Of a stretch of DNA of 64,000 bases, positions 56,447 to 64,000 are shown piece after piece; within the stretch, counting starts at the first letter, position 1, and every line of letters begins with the position of its first letter. The stretch is taken from NCBI RefSeq assembly GCF_030269925.1, contig NC_085127.1, forward strand, positions 11,973,501 to 12,037,500, written 5' to 3'. The position numbers and the translations under genes are program-made. The stretch is from Bombyx mori. Lineage: Eukaryota; Arthropoda; Insecta; Lepidoptera; Bombycidae. A model generated the notes under the pieces. The model searched no databases. It was given only the letters and a program-made list of their open reading frames with translations, and had not been told where the DNA came from.

Positions 56447-56760
56447 GGCGTTCGCTCCTGGCCTTTTCATTTTTCATTATTATTATTATTTATTTGAATT
56501 GTATTTTTTTGACTTGTCTTTTTGTATACTGTAAATATGTTATCATGTTTAAAAAAAAAAAAAGAAGAAAATAGTTGAGAAAATACATAAAAAAGCCCGC
56601 TGAGTTTGTTTCGCCGGTTCTTCTCAGGACTGTGGCTTTTTTGGAACCGGTGGTAGAGTTAACATTTTCTTTTACATTTTGACATTCAACAAGTGTGTTT
56701 TTGATGACATCCAAGTTGAAATAAATGATTTTGAATTTGAATTTGAATTTGAATTTGACA
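56447..56760 (+). other. LINE 3' UTR and TTTGAA microsatellite (first copy)
   Basis: Contains ggccttttcatttttcatta, gcccgctgagtttgtttcgc, ggttcttctcaggactgtgg and attcaacaagtgtg, ending in about four TTTGAA units (56728-56757). The same order recurs at 57428-57729. Confidence 0.75.
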
Positions 56761-57729
56761 AGTTGACACTAATATTACTGTAAGTGGAGAGACACTGGAG
56801 CTTGTGGATTCGACAGTTTTTCTTGGTATAACAGTTGATTCCAAGCTGCAGTGGGGTCCTCACATATGCAAGTTAGCGAGTAGGCTTAGTTCTGCAGCGT
56901 TTGCGGTAAAAAAAATACGAATGTATATTAATGAAGATACGGCACGCCTGGTTTATTTTAGTTATTTTCATAGTGTTATGTCCTATGGCACTTTGCTATG
57001 GGGCAATGCTGCCGATGTCGAAACGATTTTCATCCTGCAGAAGAGGGCTATTCGTGCTATTTATAATATGCACCCGAGGGAATCCTTGAGGGACAAGTTT
57101 AAGGAAATCAAAATTCTAACTTTAGCGTCCCAATACATTTTTGAAAATTTATTGTACGTGCGTAAAAACATTGAAGAATTCCCCAGAGTCTGCGATTTGC
57201 ACAATGTGAACACTAGGAACAAACATAGGCTTGCGTTGCCGGCGGCTCGAATTAAGAAAATAAGCAACTCTTTTAGGGGGCTGGGTGTACAGCTTTTCAA
57301 CAAGATCCCACTAAACGTTCAACTACTACCTGTTCATAGATTTAAGAAAACTGTTAAGGAACGTTTGTGCAACAAGGCATATTATAAAGTTAAGGATTAT
57401 TTACTAGATGGCACTACGTGGGAATGAGGCGCTCGCTCCTGGCCTTTTCATTTTTCATTATTATTATTATTATTTTTAATTGTATTTTTTTGACTTGTTT
57501 TTTCTTTTATTGTGAATATTTCTATTTATTTAAAAAAAAGAAAATATTTGAGAAAAAATAAAAAAAAAAAAGCCCGCTGAGTTTGTTTCGCCGGTTCTTC
57601 TCAGGACTGTGGCTTTTTTTGGAACCGGTGGTAGAGTTAACATTGTTATTTGTATTTTGACATTCAACAAGTGTGTCATACTGACATCTAAGTTGAAATA
57701 AATGATTTTGAATTTGAATTTGAATTTGA
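56757..57729 (+). mobile_element. Second, truncated copy of the LINE 3' end in tandem
   Basis: Starts at the equivalent of about 55777 in the first copy (gacaagtagacactaatat versus gacaagttgacactaatat), giving a head-to-tail repeat with a 980-base spacing. It codes the last 207 residues of the polymerase (56804-57427), with nine amino-acid differences from the first copy, and repeats the 3' UTR and microsatellite. It lacks the palm, so it is non-functional alone. Confidence 0.8.
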
Positions 57730-57863
57730 CCCTGTCATTGTGAAAGTTGTGTGTGTTGAGTTTCAATAATTATTACTGAAAAGTTTTATTGACTAAACTG
57801 AGTTCAATCGAATACAAGCGATGACGGAACCTACCGCTCAGGCATCCCTGACGTGTGCCGACA
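57729..57863 (+). repeat. 5' LTR, second part
   Basis: Continues the LTR after the LINE: ccctgtcattgtgaaagttg through ctcaggcatccctgacg to GTGCCGACA at 57863. It is identical to 63464-63597 as far as I can read. Confidence 0.85.
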
Positions 57864-58443
57864 TCAGAAGTGAGATCAGGACTCTACTCTCACTGGCGTG
57901 ACGTGTTTGAACATGTTCGAAGTACAGCAAAAAAAAAAAACATGATACAGATCAGAATACTAGTAGTGGTACGCCACAAGAGCGTGAATGCAGCATACGT
58001 AAGTCGTGTAATAACGTCTCTGTTACCTCGATGGAAGATCTGACCACGAAGAAATCGTCACATCTTACGTTCTGGCTCATGTTGCCCAGTTTGACTGTCG
58101 ACTTCATCACATGGCATTTACTAGCGGAAATACAACACGTAACAAGCTATTGCAAGAAATGAAGGCAAGTGCAAATCTCAAGTGAAACTTCGATCGCAAT
58201 AATGGATCTGTCATGACGAGTGGGTAGTTCCGACAAGAATTATTTTAAGCGGCTGACTTCTGCTAGAGTTACATGGCACTAGTGCAGTAAAACCAGGACA
58301 TGAGACTGTGAATTGTCGCTGAAATTTTAGAATCTACTAGATTCAATACCAATAACATTACACGTTCGATGACTTCGGGCTCCAGCAAGCAAGCAAACAA
58401 GAAAGCAAGCAAGTTTCCGTGGGGAAGAAAAATTTACACATCT
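57864..58443 (+). other. LTR element interior, unassigned, with a GCAA run
   Basis: Directly after the LTR. A frame of about 75 codons (57940-58166) is open but has no clear gag motif. A GCAA/GCAAGCAA microsatellite lies at 58383-58410. No primer-binding site recognised. Confidence 0.45.
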
Positions 58444-58445
58444 GA

Positions 58446-58718
58446 AGTCGTCGTGACCTGTAAGATAAGACGTCCGGTGCGTTCGTGTCTGGCGATGCGG
58501 CGGTGTTCGGGTTCCGCTGGCGGATGCAGGTTTTCCCGGTGAAGTGCGTGCTTGTGCGTGCTTGACAAGTGTTCGCGGTTGGCTTCCTCAGTGTGGGAGT
58601 AACATCGTGTAGGAGAGGTGGAACCCGTAAAATTGTAGTTTGCGTGGTGGCTGGTAAGATTTGTTGCGGTAAGAAGTTTGCATGGTGGTAAAATGTCTTG
58701 TGAGTCTGCACAGGTAGC
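58446..58718 (+). mobile_element. Bm1 SINE, 5' part of a split copy
   Basis: Complete tRNA-like head (gtcgtgacctgtaagataag; B box ggtgttcgggttccg), linker and start of the body, ending at tctgcacaggtag where an R1 fragment intervenes. The B box and GC-rich changes (gtgcgtgcttgtgcgtgc) make it a diverged copy. Confidence 0.8.
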
Positions 58719-59028
58719 CGGAGGTGAGACTTCCGCGGTCGCGGCCCACCCAGTCTGCGAGAATCTGGCAGATCGCCTCGACGGTACGGAGGCCGGCCGA
58801 CGGGTCCGCCAAACGACGAGACCACGCCTCCAGCACGGACTGCCGAGATTGGAGCCCCCGCGCTCCGGCTGCACTTGCGCTAGGGCGCGCCGCCTCGTAG
58901 GAGACTGTGAGGTATCCTTGAATGACTCTGACTGCGATCGCGCGCTGCCGGCGTCGCAGCGCGGCGACGTTCTCGTGGGTAAGGACGTGGCACCAGACAG
59001 GTGCTCCGTATAGTGCCATCGACCGCAC
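58719..59028 (-). pseudogene. R1-clade ORF2 internal fragment
   Basis: The minus-strand frame reads V-R-S-M-A-L-Y-G-A-P-V-W, R-R-R-Q-R-A-I-A-V-R-V-I-Q-G-Y, then W-S-R-R-L-A-D-P, V-E-A-I-C-Q-I-L-A-D-W-V-G-R. It corresponds to about 38230-38620 of the larger R1 element, with a deletion inside. Neither the 5' nor the 3' end of the LINE, nor a poly-A, is present. It lies inside Bm1. Confidence 0.75.
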
Positions 59029-59222
59029 GGGTACCTTCACCCTGCCTATTTCTGCCGTGAAGCAGTGGTGTATTTCGGTTTGAAGGGTGGGGCAGCGGTT
59101 ATAACTATACTGAGACCTTAGAAATTATATCTCAAGGTGTGTGGTGCGTTTACGCTGTGGATGTCTATGGGTTCCAGTAACCACTTAACACAAGGTGGGC
59201 TGTGAGCTCGTCCACACATTAA
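59029..59222 (+). mobile_element. Bm1 SINE, 3' part of a split copy
   Basis: Resumes with gcacgggtaccttcaccctg and runs to cacacattaaaa. Joined to 58446-58718 it makes a nearly full-length Bm1. Confidence 0.8.
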
Positions 59223-59225
59223 AAC

Positions 59226-59378
59226 GAAGAGCGTAATCAAACGAAATTAGATACGAAGTTTAAAGGGCCGTTTAAAGTAGTTGAAGTATTGGATGGTGAC
59301 CGTTACACATTGAAAGCTTTAAATTCAAAACGTACTTACAAATACCCACATGATAGGCTAAGAAAAATGCCAGCATGA
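59226..59378 (+). pseudogene. Ty3/gypsy integrase C-terminal end
   Basis: The frame reads E-E-R-N-Q-T-K-L-D, F-K-G-P-F-K-V-V-E-V-L, D-G-D-R-Y-T-L-K-A-L, then R-L-R-K-M-P-A and a stop. G-P-F/Y-x-V followed by D-R-Y-x-L/V is the hallmark of the integrase C-terminal subdomain in Ty3/gypsy elements. The integrase core is missing; the sequence before it is Bm1. It lies upstream of the protease remnant, which is the wrong order. Confidence 0.7.
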
Positions 59379-59949
59379 CACATACCAGTCGAGGTTGATG
59401 TAAATAATGATGATGAAGAGCAAGCTTAAATTGTGGTGAAAACTCGAGTAAGGATAGTCTATCGGCCGTATTGTGTTCGACCGTACCAGTAGCTATTACG
59501 TAGTCGTAGCCCGGTAGAAATCGGTGTCTCTTGAGGCAACTCAAGTAGTCCGTGGGTGCGCGGTGCGCGTTTGGCTCTGGCGGAGGTCGGGGTCTGTAAA
59601 GACCATCGTGTGTAGTCAGCGGGTGATGCACACGGGCGATCCACGCTGTGGATGCGCATCATGAGGGCAATTGCGATTGCTGGTCGGCTGGAGAGCCGTG
59701 GCGTTAGATATTTTTACTCGGAAGTTTTCTTTGATCTGAGTTCCTGTAAGCTATGCCTGATTTGTACAGAGTAAATTTGAAGTTTGATGAACGACTGTGG
59801 TACGTGCTCTGGCTGCTGAATAGTGAACTTTGTATACCCTATTGTTTGATTTGGTTAAAATGGTATTAAAACAGTTTAAAGCTTTGATGACTTTAAAGTT
59901 TCCGATAAGTCGTAAAGTGTAGTCAGGAGTGATCGAGCGGAACAAGTGT
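59379..59949. other. LTR element interior, unassigned
   Basis: GC-richer stretch (59460-59700) with overlapping open frames but no recognisable motif. It could be non-coding sequence of a second retroelement. Confidence 0.4.
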
Positions 59950-60528
59950 TCTCGTGGATGTTTTTGATTGTAGGTTAACCGTCACACGAGGACATGTACA
60001 ATCAGGAAGACCATGTCGCAATCAACACGTGATTGCTGCAGCCAATACGAGATATGGGACGCAAGCACAGTCTGTCGGCGCTCGATGGGTCAACTATTCA
60101 CCGGCCGAGCGGAGCGACGTGCCGGTAGCTGCGTAATATCTGTATTTTTGGTAAATAAGAACAATCTGGTGAGTCGTATTATTTTTATTTGGATTCTGGT
60201 GCCGAATGTTCTCTTGTCAAGAAATCTATTAGTAGTAGCTTCATAATTCAGCAATTTTATACGATGGTTCTCATAAAAGGTTTCTGTTATTTTGACTCAA
60301 AACTGTACGGAACAAATCCTATGCGATGGTTTATTGCTTACCTATTGTATGTCATGTACTACCTGATAGTCGTTTTAATCGGTTCAGTGAGATTGAGCAT
60401 TCAGCGAAATAAAACTCTTAAATCTAGTGTCCTTATTCGAAGCCCAGACTTGCGTTATTGATGACCAAGCTCGCGATGAGCTCATGGAATTGTTCTTGAC
60501 AAGAAGTGCTAGAAGCCGTACATTTTTT
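59950..60528 (+). pseudogene. Ty3/gypsy gag zinc knuckle and protease remnant
   Basis: A C-F-D-C-R with downstream G-H (from about 59958) resembles a damaged CCHC knuckle. About 190 bases on, L-D-S-G-A-E-C-S-L-V (60189-60218) is a clear retropepsin active-site motif with the catalytic Asp at 60192-60194. Following text in another frame (V-I-D-D-Q-A-R-D-E-L-M-E-L-F) resembles the spacer between protease and reverse transcriptase. The reverse transcriptase itself is missing; a MITE begins at 60529. Confidence 0.55.
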
Positions 60529-60870
60529 GAAGTGAAAACTTCTTTAGAATCGTTGTGATTTCAAACCGGATGCAACGAAAAAAAAAACGACAGGTAAGAG
60601 ACACAAATACAAAAATGTGTAGGATGAAGCCAGCAAAGAATGAGACAGAAATATACAACATACTATTTAATTCAGCGCCATCTGTGAGATTTTTTAATAC
60701 TAACGTGTGTATGAAAGCTCTTGTAGTGAATTTTAATTTAGGATTATACGTGAAATTAAAATATCAATTCACAGAGGGCGCTACCTTACAATTATTTACT
60801 AATGACAAAATTTTACATTTACTTAAGACGTTTAGGATAATTGTATTTTAATTTTGGAAGGTTTCACTTC
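60529..60870. mobile_element. Putative MITE with short inverted ends
   Basis: Left gaagtgaaaacttc (60529-60542) and right ggtttcacttc (60860-60870) are imperfect inverted ends of a 342-bp AT-rich segment. The left 30 bases also occur inside the hAT MITE near 1032. No target duplication seen. Confidence 0.45.
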
Positions 60871-61315
60871 TACCACGTGTGAATTGCACACATTTTGTTT
60901 TTTTTAAATTGTTCTACCATAAGAATAACAGAGGCGAGCCCCTTCGAATTCTTTATAGTTCGCGTGCCATATCCCAAAAGGTTTTTACTTAAAATGATAC
61001 TGAAAGTAAGAGATTAACTTTGACGAGACCAGAACATTGGAAATTTAGTAAAATTCGATGTTGAATTTTGTTGAAATGAAGACAGATTGCTTTAACTGGT
61101 AATAGAACCTATGATTACATAAGGTTGCCTCTAAGTAGTGCTACTGACGAGACTGATCAGTGAGGTGAGAGTATCTCCATCGATTGGTACAGCGGAGACC
61201 TGGGTCTCAATGGAGACTATTGTTGTGTTGGTCTACTAATGACCTTGACTCTATATTGTGAAGTGATGTGTATTGGTTTTATCATTTGTTTTAATGATAA
61301 TGTGGGTGGTAATGT
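60871..61315 (+). other. LTR element interior, with the 5' part of a coding tail
   Basis: Mostly unassigned. The last 45 bases (about 61270-61315) read N-D-N-V-G-G-N-V and continue in frame after the jockey insertion at 62406, so they are part of the LTR element's coding tail. Confidence 0.5.
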
Positions 61316-62150
61316 TGACGACACGACTGTTTACTATTCTAGTAGAAATAAGTCCCTAATCGCGAAGAAGCTTCAGAGCGCAGCCCTAGCCCTAGGACAG
61401 TGGTTCCGAAAATGGCGCATAGACATCAACCCAGCGAAAAGTACTGCGGTGCTATTTCAGAGGGGAAGCTCCACACGGATTTCCTCCCGGATTAGGAGGA
61501 GGAATCTCACACCCCCGATTACTCTCTTTAGACAACCCATACCCTGGGCCAGGAAGGTCAAGTACCTGGGCGTTACCCTGGATGCATCGATGACATTCCG
61601 CCCGCATATAAAATCAGTCCGTGACCGTGCCGCGTTTATTCTCGGTAGACTCTACCCCATGATCTGTAAGCGGAGTAAAATGTCCCTTCGGAACAAGGTG
61701 ACACTTTACAAAACTTGCATAAGGCCCGTCATGACTTACGCGAGTGTGGTGTTCGCTCACGCGGCCCGCACACACATAGACACCCTCCAATCCCTACAAT
61801 CCCGCTTTTGCAGGTTAGCTGTCGGGGCTCCGTGGTTCGTGAGGAACGTTGACCTACACGACGACCTGGGCCTCGAATCAATTCGGAAATACATGAAGTC
61901 AGCGTCGGAACGATACTTCGATAAGGCTATGCGTCATGATAATCGCCTTATCGTTGCCGCCGCTGACTACTCCCCGAATCCTGATCATGCAGGAGCCAGT
62001 CACCGTCGACGCCCTAGACACGTCCTTACGGATCCATCAGATCCAATAACCTTTGCATTAGATGCCTTCAGCTCTAATACTAGGGGGAGGCTTAGGGACC
62101 CCGGTAACCGTACTCGTCGAACTCGACAAAGAGGTCGACGTGCAACCTAA
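61316..62150 (+). pseudogene. Jockey ORF2, C-terminal part
   Basis: From the second half of the catalytic motif (D-D-T-T-V-Y-Y), it contains the post-palm helix (A-L-G-Q-W-F-R-K-W-R-I-D-I-N-P-A-K-S), V-K-Y-L-G-V-T-L-D, R-P-V-M-T-Y-A-S-V-V-F-A-H-A, L-Q-S-R-F-C-R-L-A-V-G-A-P-W-F and R-R-R-P-R-H-V-L-T-D-P, ending in a basic tail. These are the thumb and C-terminal features of jockey-clade reverse transcriptases. The frame is undamaged through about 278 codons but the endonuclease and palm are absent, so no activity is expected. Confidence 0.85.
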
Positions 62151-62393
62151 CCCATGCATCAGCCCGCTGAGTTTCTCGCCGGATCTTCTCAGCGGGTCGC
62201 GATTCCGATCCGGTAGTAGATTCATTCGCGAAACAATTGCTCTTGAGTTGTTAGGTCTCCTTCGGAGGCGCTCGGGCAGTTGTTAGCAAATCCCACCCCT
62301 CTTGGCTGAGCCTTTGCTCGCCCACCTGTCCTGGTGAAACTGGAAAGGCCTTCGGGCCACCAGTAAACTTTCAATCATAAAAAAAAAAAAAAA
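61316..62393 (+). mobile_element. 5'-truncated jockey LINE with 12-bp TSD
   Basis: Begins at gacgacacgactgtttac, inside the catalytic DD of the reverse transcriptase, and ends after the 3' UTR in an A-rich run (62379-62393). GGGTGGTAATGT flanks both sides (61304-61315, 62394-62405). The coding part ends at 62148-62150 and the 3' UTR contains cagcccgctgagtttctcgc and ggtgaaactggaaaggcc. The insertion sits in the LTR element. Confidence 0.85.
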
Positions 62394-62405
62394 GGGTGGT
62401 AATGT

Positions 62406-62509
62406 CACTAGCTGCACCGGCAGCCAGGCCAGGAGCGTTCTATATGATTTTGTTGACACTAGTGATGTAGAAGATGTAGGATCAAATGACCACGATACAA
62501 CTGACTGAT
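62406..62509 (+). pseudogene. Coding tail of the LTR element, after jockey insertion
   Basis: Continues the frame of 61270-61315: S-C-T-G-S-Q-A-R-S-V-L-Y-D-F-V-D-T-S-D-V-E-D-V, then a stop at about 62507-62509. An acidic C-terminus with no known domain; whether it ends pol or another protein is not clear. Confidence 0.5.
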
Positions 62510-63207
62510 TAAAGTAAGTTGTTGTCCTATTTTGTGTGATTAGTAAAGAACAGTATTCAGTGTTATTTATGACTGGTAATTGAACACCTCGCTCGATTTA
62601 GGTGATATGTTCGTTTTATTGCCGGATGGAGGCATTGCGATGTGTTTTATGGTTGAAGTGGGTACTGGATGAAAGTTCCACTTGCGTGCCGGATGGAGGC
62701 ATTAGTGTTTTGTGTTGAAGTTGGGTAACGGATGGAGGTCCCACTTATTTGCCGGATGGAGGCAATAAATAGTCAAGAGCTACTCGATGGAGGTGGCACT
62801 TGAATTGGGTTATCGTCACTCGATATAGGTGGCATGAGTTACTCTCACTAGATGGAAGTAATTGTAACGATAGTTTGTGGTTGATACATAATACTGATGA
62901 AATACTGCTCAGATTGAGTTGTTTTGTAATAACTCTGGTTTCTAATGCTTATTGAGCATTAATAAAATTTTTCAGTTGTATAGTGTATCACTAATAGTTG
63001 GGTAATTAAGTTATCTACTCACACAGGTTAACATAGTCTGTTAAAGATCTTGTTGAAAGCTAACGTTATGGTTTGTAATGAAACGAATCCCAATCCTCAA
63101 TCGTGAATGAATCAGGAGTGGCCGAGACGAAACCTGTTAGATATTGCAGAAGGTTGTTTTCCTTGCAGGAGCGTCACACAGGGACGTGTGACGTGTCAGA
63201 ATGGCCG
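62510..63207 (+). other. LTR element 3' non-coding region
   Basis: Between the coding tail and the 3' LTR. It contains degenerate repeats of a gccggatggaggca motif (62621-62860). No polypurine tract is evident immediately before the LTR (aatggccg precedes TGTCG). Confidence 0.5.
62621..62860 (+). repeat. Degenerate tandem repeats (gccggatggaggca)
   Basis: The motif gccggatggaggca or a variant (acggatggaggtcccac, ctcgatggaggtggcac, ctcgatataggtggcat, ctagatggaagtaat) recurs every 30-70 bases, alternating with a (t)gggt(t)a stretch. Confidence 0.65.
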
Positions 63208-63597
63208 TGTCGTGGATAACGACTTTTAGTAATATTAAGACGGTGGTTTTGATTATTATTTTAAATGATGAAATGTTGTTTTGATAAATATCACAAAATG
63301 AAGGGTAGACTCCGTAACGCCACAGTATAAAATGGCGGTACGTGGACAGAGTCGTGGCATTCCGTGTGAGACAGTAATTCCGTCCGTCTCAGTCAGTGAG
63401 TCTCTGTCAGTCAGTCAGTCGGTCAGTCGGTCTGTCGGTATATGCAACGAAACTGTCGGTTTACCCTGTCATTGTGAAAGTTGTGTGTGTTGAGTTTCAA
63501 TAATTATTACTGAAAAGTTTTATTGACTAAACTGAGTTCAATCGAATACAAGCGATGACGGAACCTACCGCTCAGGCATCCCTGACGTGTGCCGACA
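63208..63597 (+). repeat. 3' LTR, 390 bp, uninterrupted
   Basis: TGTCGTGG to GTGCCGACA. Contains TATAAA (63326-63331) and a CAGT microsatellite (63397-63440). It is the reference for reading the interrupted 5' LTR. Confidence 0.85.
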
Positions 63598-63601
63598 TAT
63601 A

Positions 63602-63829
63602 TATTTTTATTTTTATTTTAAGCTCAAGGTCCACCTGGAATTAAGTGGTTACCGGAGCCTATAGACATCTACAACGTAAATGCCGCCACTTACCTCGAGA
63701 CATAAGTTCTCAGGTCCCAGTTTTTACAGTACAATGGCTTCAAACCGAAACGTATCACTGCTTCACAGTAGAAATAGGCAGGGTGGTAGTGCCTACCCGT
63801 GCAGACTAACAAGACGTCCTACCACCAGT
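63602..63829 (-). mobile_element. Bm1 SINE body
   Basis: Minus-strand Bm1 with an AT-rich tail at left (tttttatttttattttaa) and body up to gtcctaccaccagtaatg, moderately diverged. It lies directly outside the right target duplication of the LTR element. Confidence 0.8.
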
Positions 63830-63837
63830 AATGTTGT

Positions 63838-64000
63838 AGTCTTGTCAGACCAGTTGTAGTCTTGACCGCGGGACGCCCCCCCACTCTGCCCGGGTTCTGA
63901 CCCTGGGAGGAGATCGGACGTCAAGTGAGAGAGTGCAACAGGGGTCGTTGGATGGGTAGGGCCCAAAATATCCTTGGAGCCGCGGTCCGCTCCCAACATC
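63838..64000 (-). repeat. Fragment of an unidentified GC-rich repeat, cut by the window end
   Basis: The minus strand reads G-A-D-R-G-S-K-D-I, then a P-V-A-L-S-H-L-T-S-D block and further on G-S-E-P-G-Q-S-G-G. A parallel peptide (R-A-D-R-G-P-K-D-F, S-P-A-L-L-H-P-T-S-D) is encoded at about 52560-52640 inside the long-TIR MITE. The family is not recognised. Confidence 0.45.

Larger units (their letters stand above)
53501..57729 (+). mobile_element. CR1-group LINE inserted in the 5' LTR
   Basis: The unit starts with two direct repeats of about 25-28 bases (53501-53528, 53529-53553), then a long ORF (53600-56446), a 3' UTR and a TTTGAA microsatellite. A second, 5'-truncated copy of the last 970 bases follows, ending in the same microsatellite at the LTR junction (57729). 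Ending in a short microsatellite instead of poly-A, and lack of a clear target duplication, are typical of CR1-superfamily LINEs. The 3' LTR is uninterrupted, so the LINE arrived after the LTR element. Confidence 0.75.
53214..63597 (+). mobile_element. Ty3/gypsy-type LTR element with nested insertions, TSD TATA
   Basis: Both LTRs start TGTCGTGG and end GTGCCGACA (TGTCG/CGACA inverted termini), and TATA flanks the whole unit (53210-53213, 63598-63601). The LTRs differ by only two substitutions, an 8-bp repeat difference and a 23-bp duplication in the 5' copy. The interior has an integrase C-terminal end, a gag knuckle/protease region and a C-terminal coding tail. Most of pol is missing and the order is abnormal (integrase before protease). 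Other insertions inside are a CR1-group LINE (in the 5' LTR), Bm1 with an R1 fragment, a MITE and a jockey LINE. I recognise no primer-binding site or polypurine tract. The gypsy assignment rests on the domain remnants; similarity to the Bombyx mag group is recall only. Confidence 0.7.

Noticed and set aside
57061..57303. Antisense 80-codon frame repeated at 56080-56322 and 57061-57303
   Set aside because: The repetition only reflects the duplicated LINE 3' end; it is the antisense of the polymerase.

Overview
The window looks like repeat-dense lepidopteran chromosomal DNA, most likely from a silkworm (Bombyx). About twenty full, partial or broken copies of a SINE that I recognise as Bm1 run through it, together with lepidopteran Helitrons ending in CTAG and insect-type LINEs (R1, jockey, RTE-like and CR1-like groups). 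I find no host protein gene, no rRNA and no functional tRNA gene. Every coding stretch I can identify belongs to a transposable element, and nearly all are truncated or frameshifted. The one long uninterrupted frame, about 948 codons at 53600-56446, is the endonuclease/reverse transcriptase protein of a CR1-group LINE.

Layout. 1-31.8 kb: AT-rich DNA with scattered short elements. These are a hAT-type MITE with its target duplication (0.93 kb), Helitrons including one inside another (1.6-2.3 kb), Bm1 SINEs, an R1-type LINE end inserted in a jockey LINE with a 13-bp target duplication (7.0-7.9 kb), tRNA-derived SINEs, a solo LTR with target duplication (16.5 kb), a hexamer array (21.5 kb), and an RTE-like fragment containing a CR1-like tail (25.7-26.6 kb). 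31.8-39.4 kb: one Bm1 copy split by a 7.4-kb block, made of an antisense BEL/Pao retrotransposon end followed by a 5'-truncated R1-clade LINE with a poly-A tail. The nine bases at the Bm1 break are present on both sides. 39.9-52.7 kb: more LINE tails (mainly jockey, antisense), MITEs, SINEs and a 203-bp Helitron. 53.2-63.6 kb: a Ty3/gypsy-type LTR element with nearly identical LTRs and a TATA target duplication. Its 5' LTR is interrupted by the CR1-group LINE. Its interior is scrambled and holds a broken Bm1, an R1 fragment, a MITE and a jockey LINE with a 12-bp target duplication. 63.6-64 kb: another Bm1 and a fragment of an unidentified repeat.

The elements do not form a pathway. They form a stratigraphy in which newer insertions interrupt older ones, many with readable target duplications. 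This architecture would fit heterochromatin, a sex chromosome (the Bombyx W is known to be built of nested retroelements) or a small-RNA source locus; that placement is inference. I saw no new biological system. The most unusual structures are the composite insertion at 31.9-39.3 kb, the young LTR pair around an old rearranged interior, and the LINE whose 3' end is repeated head to tail.
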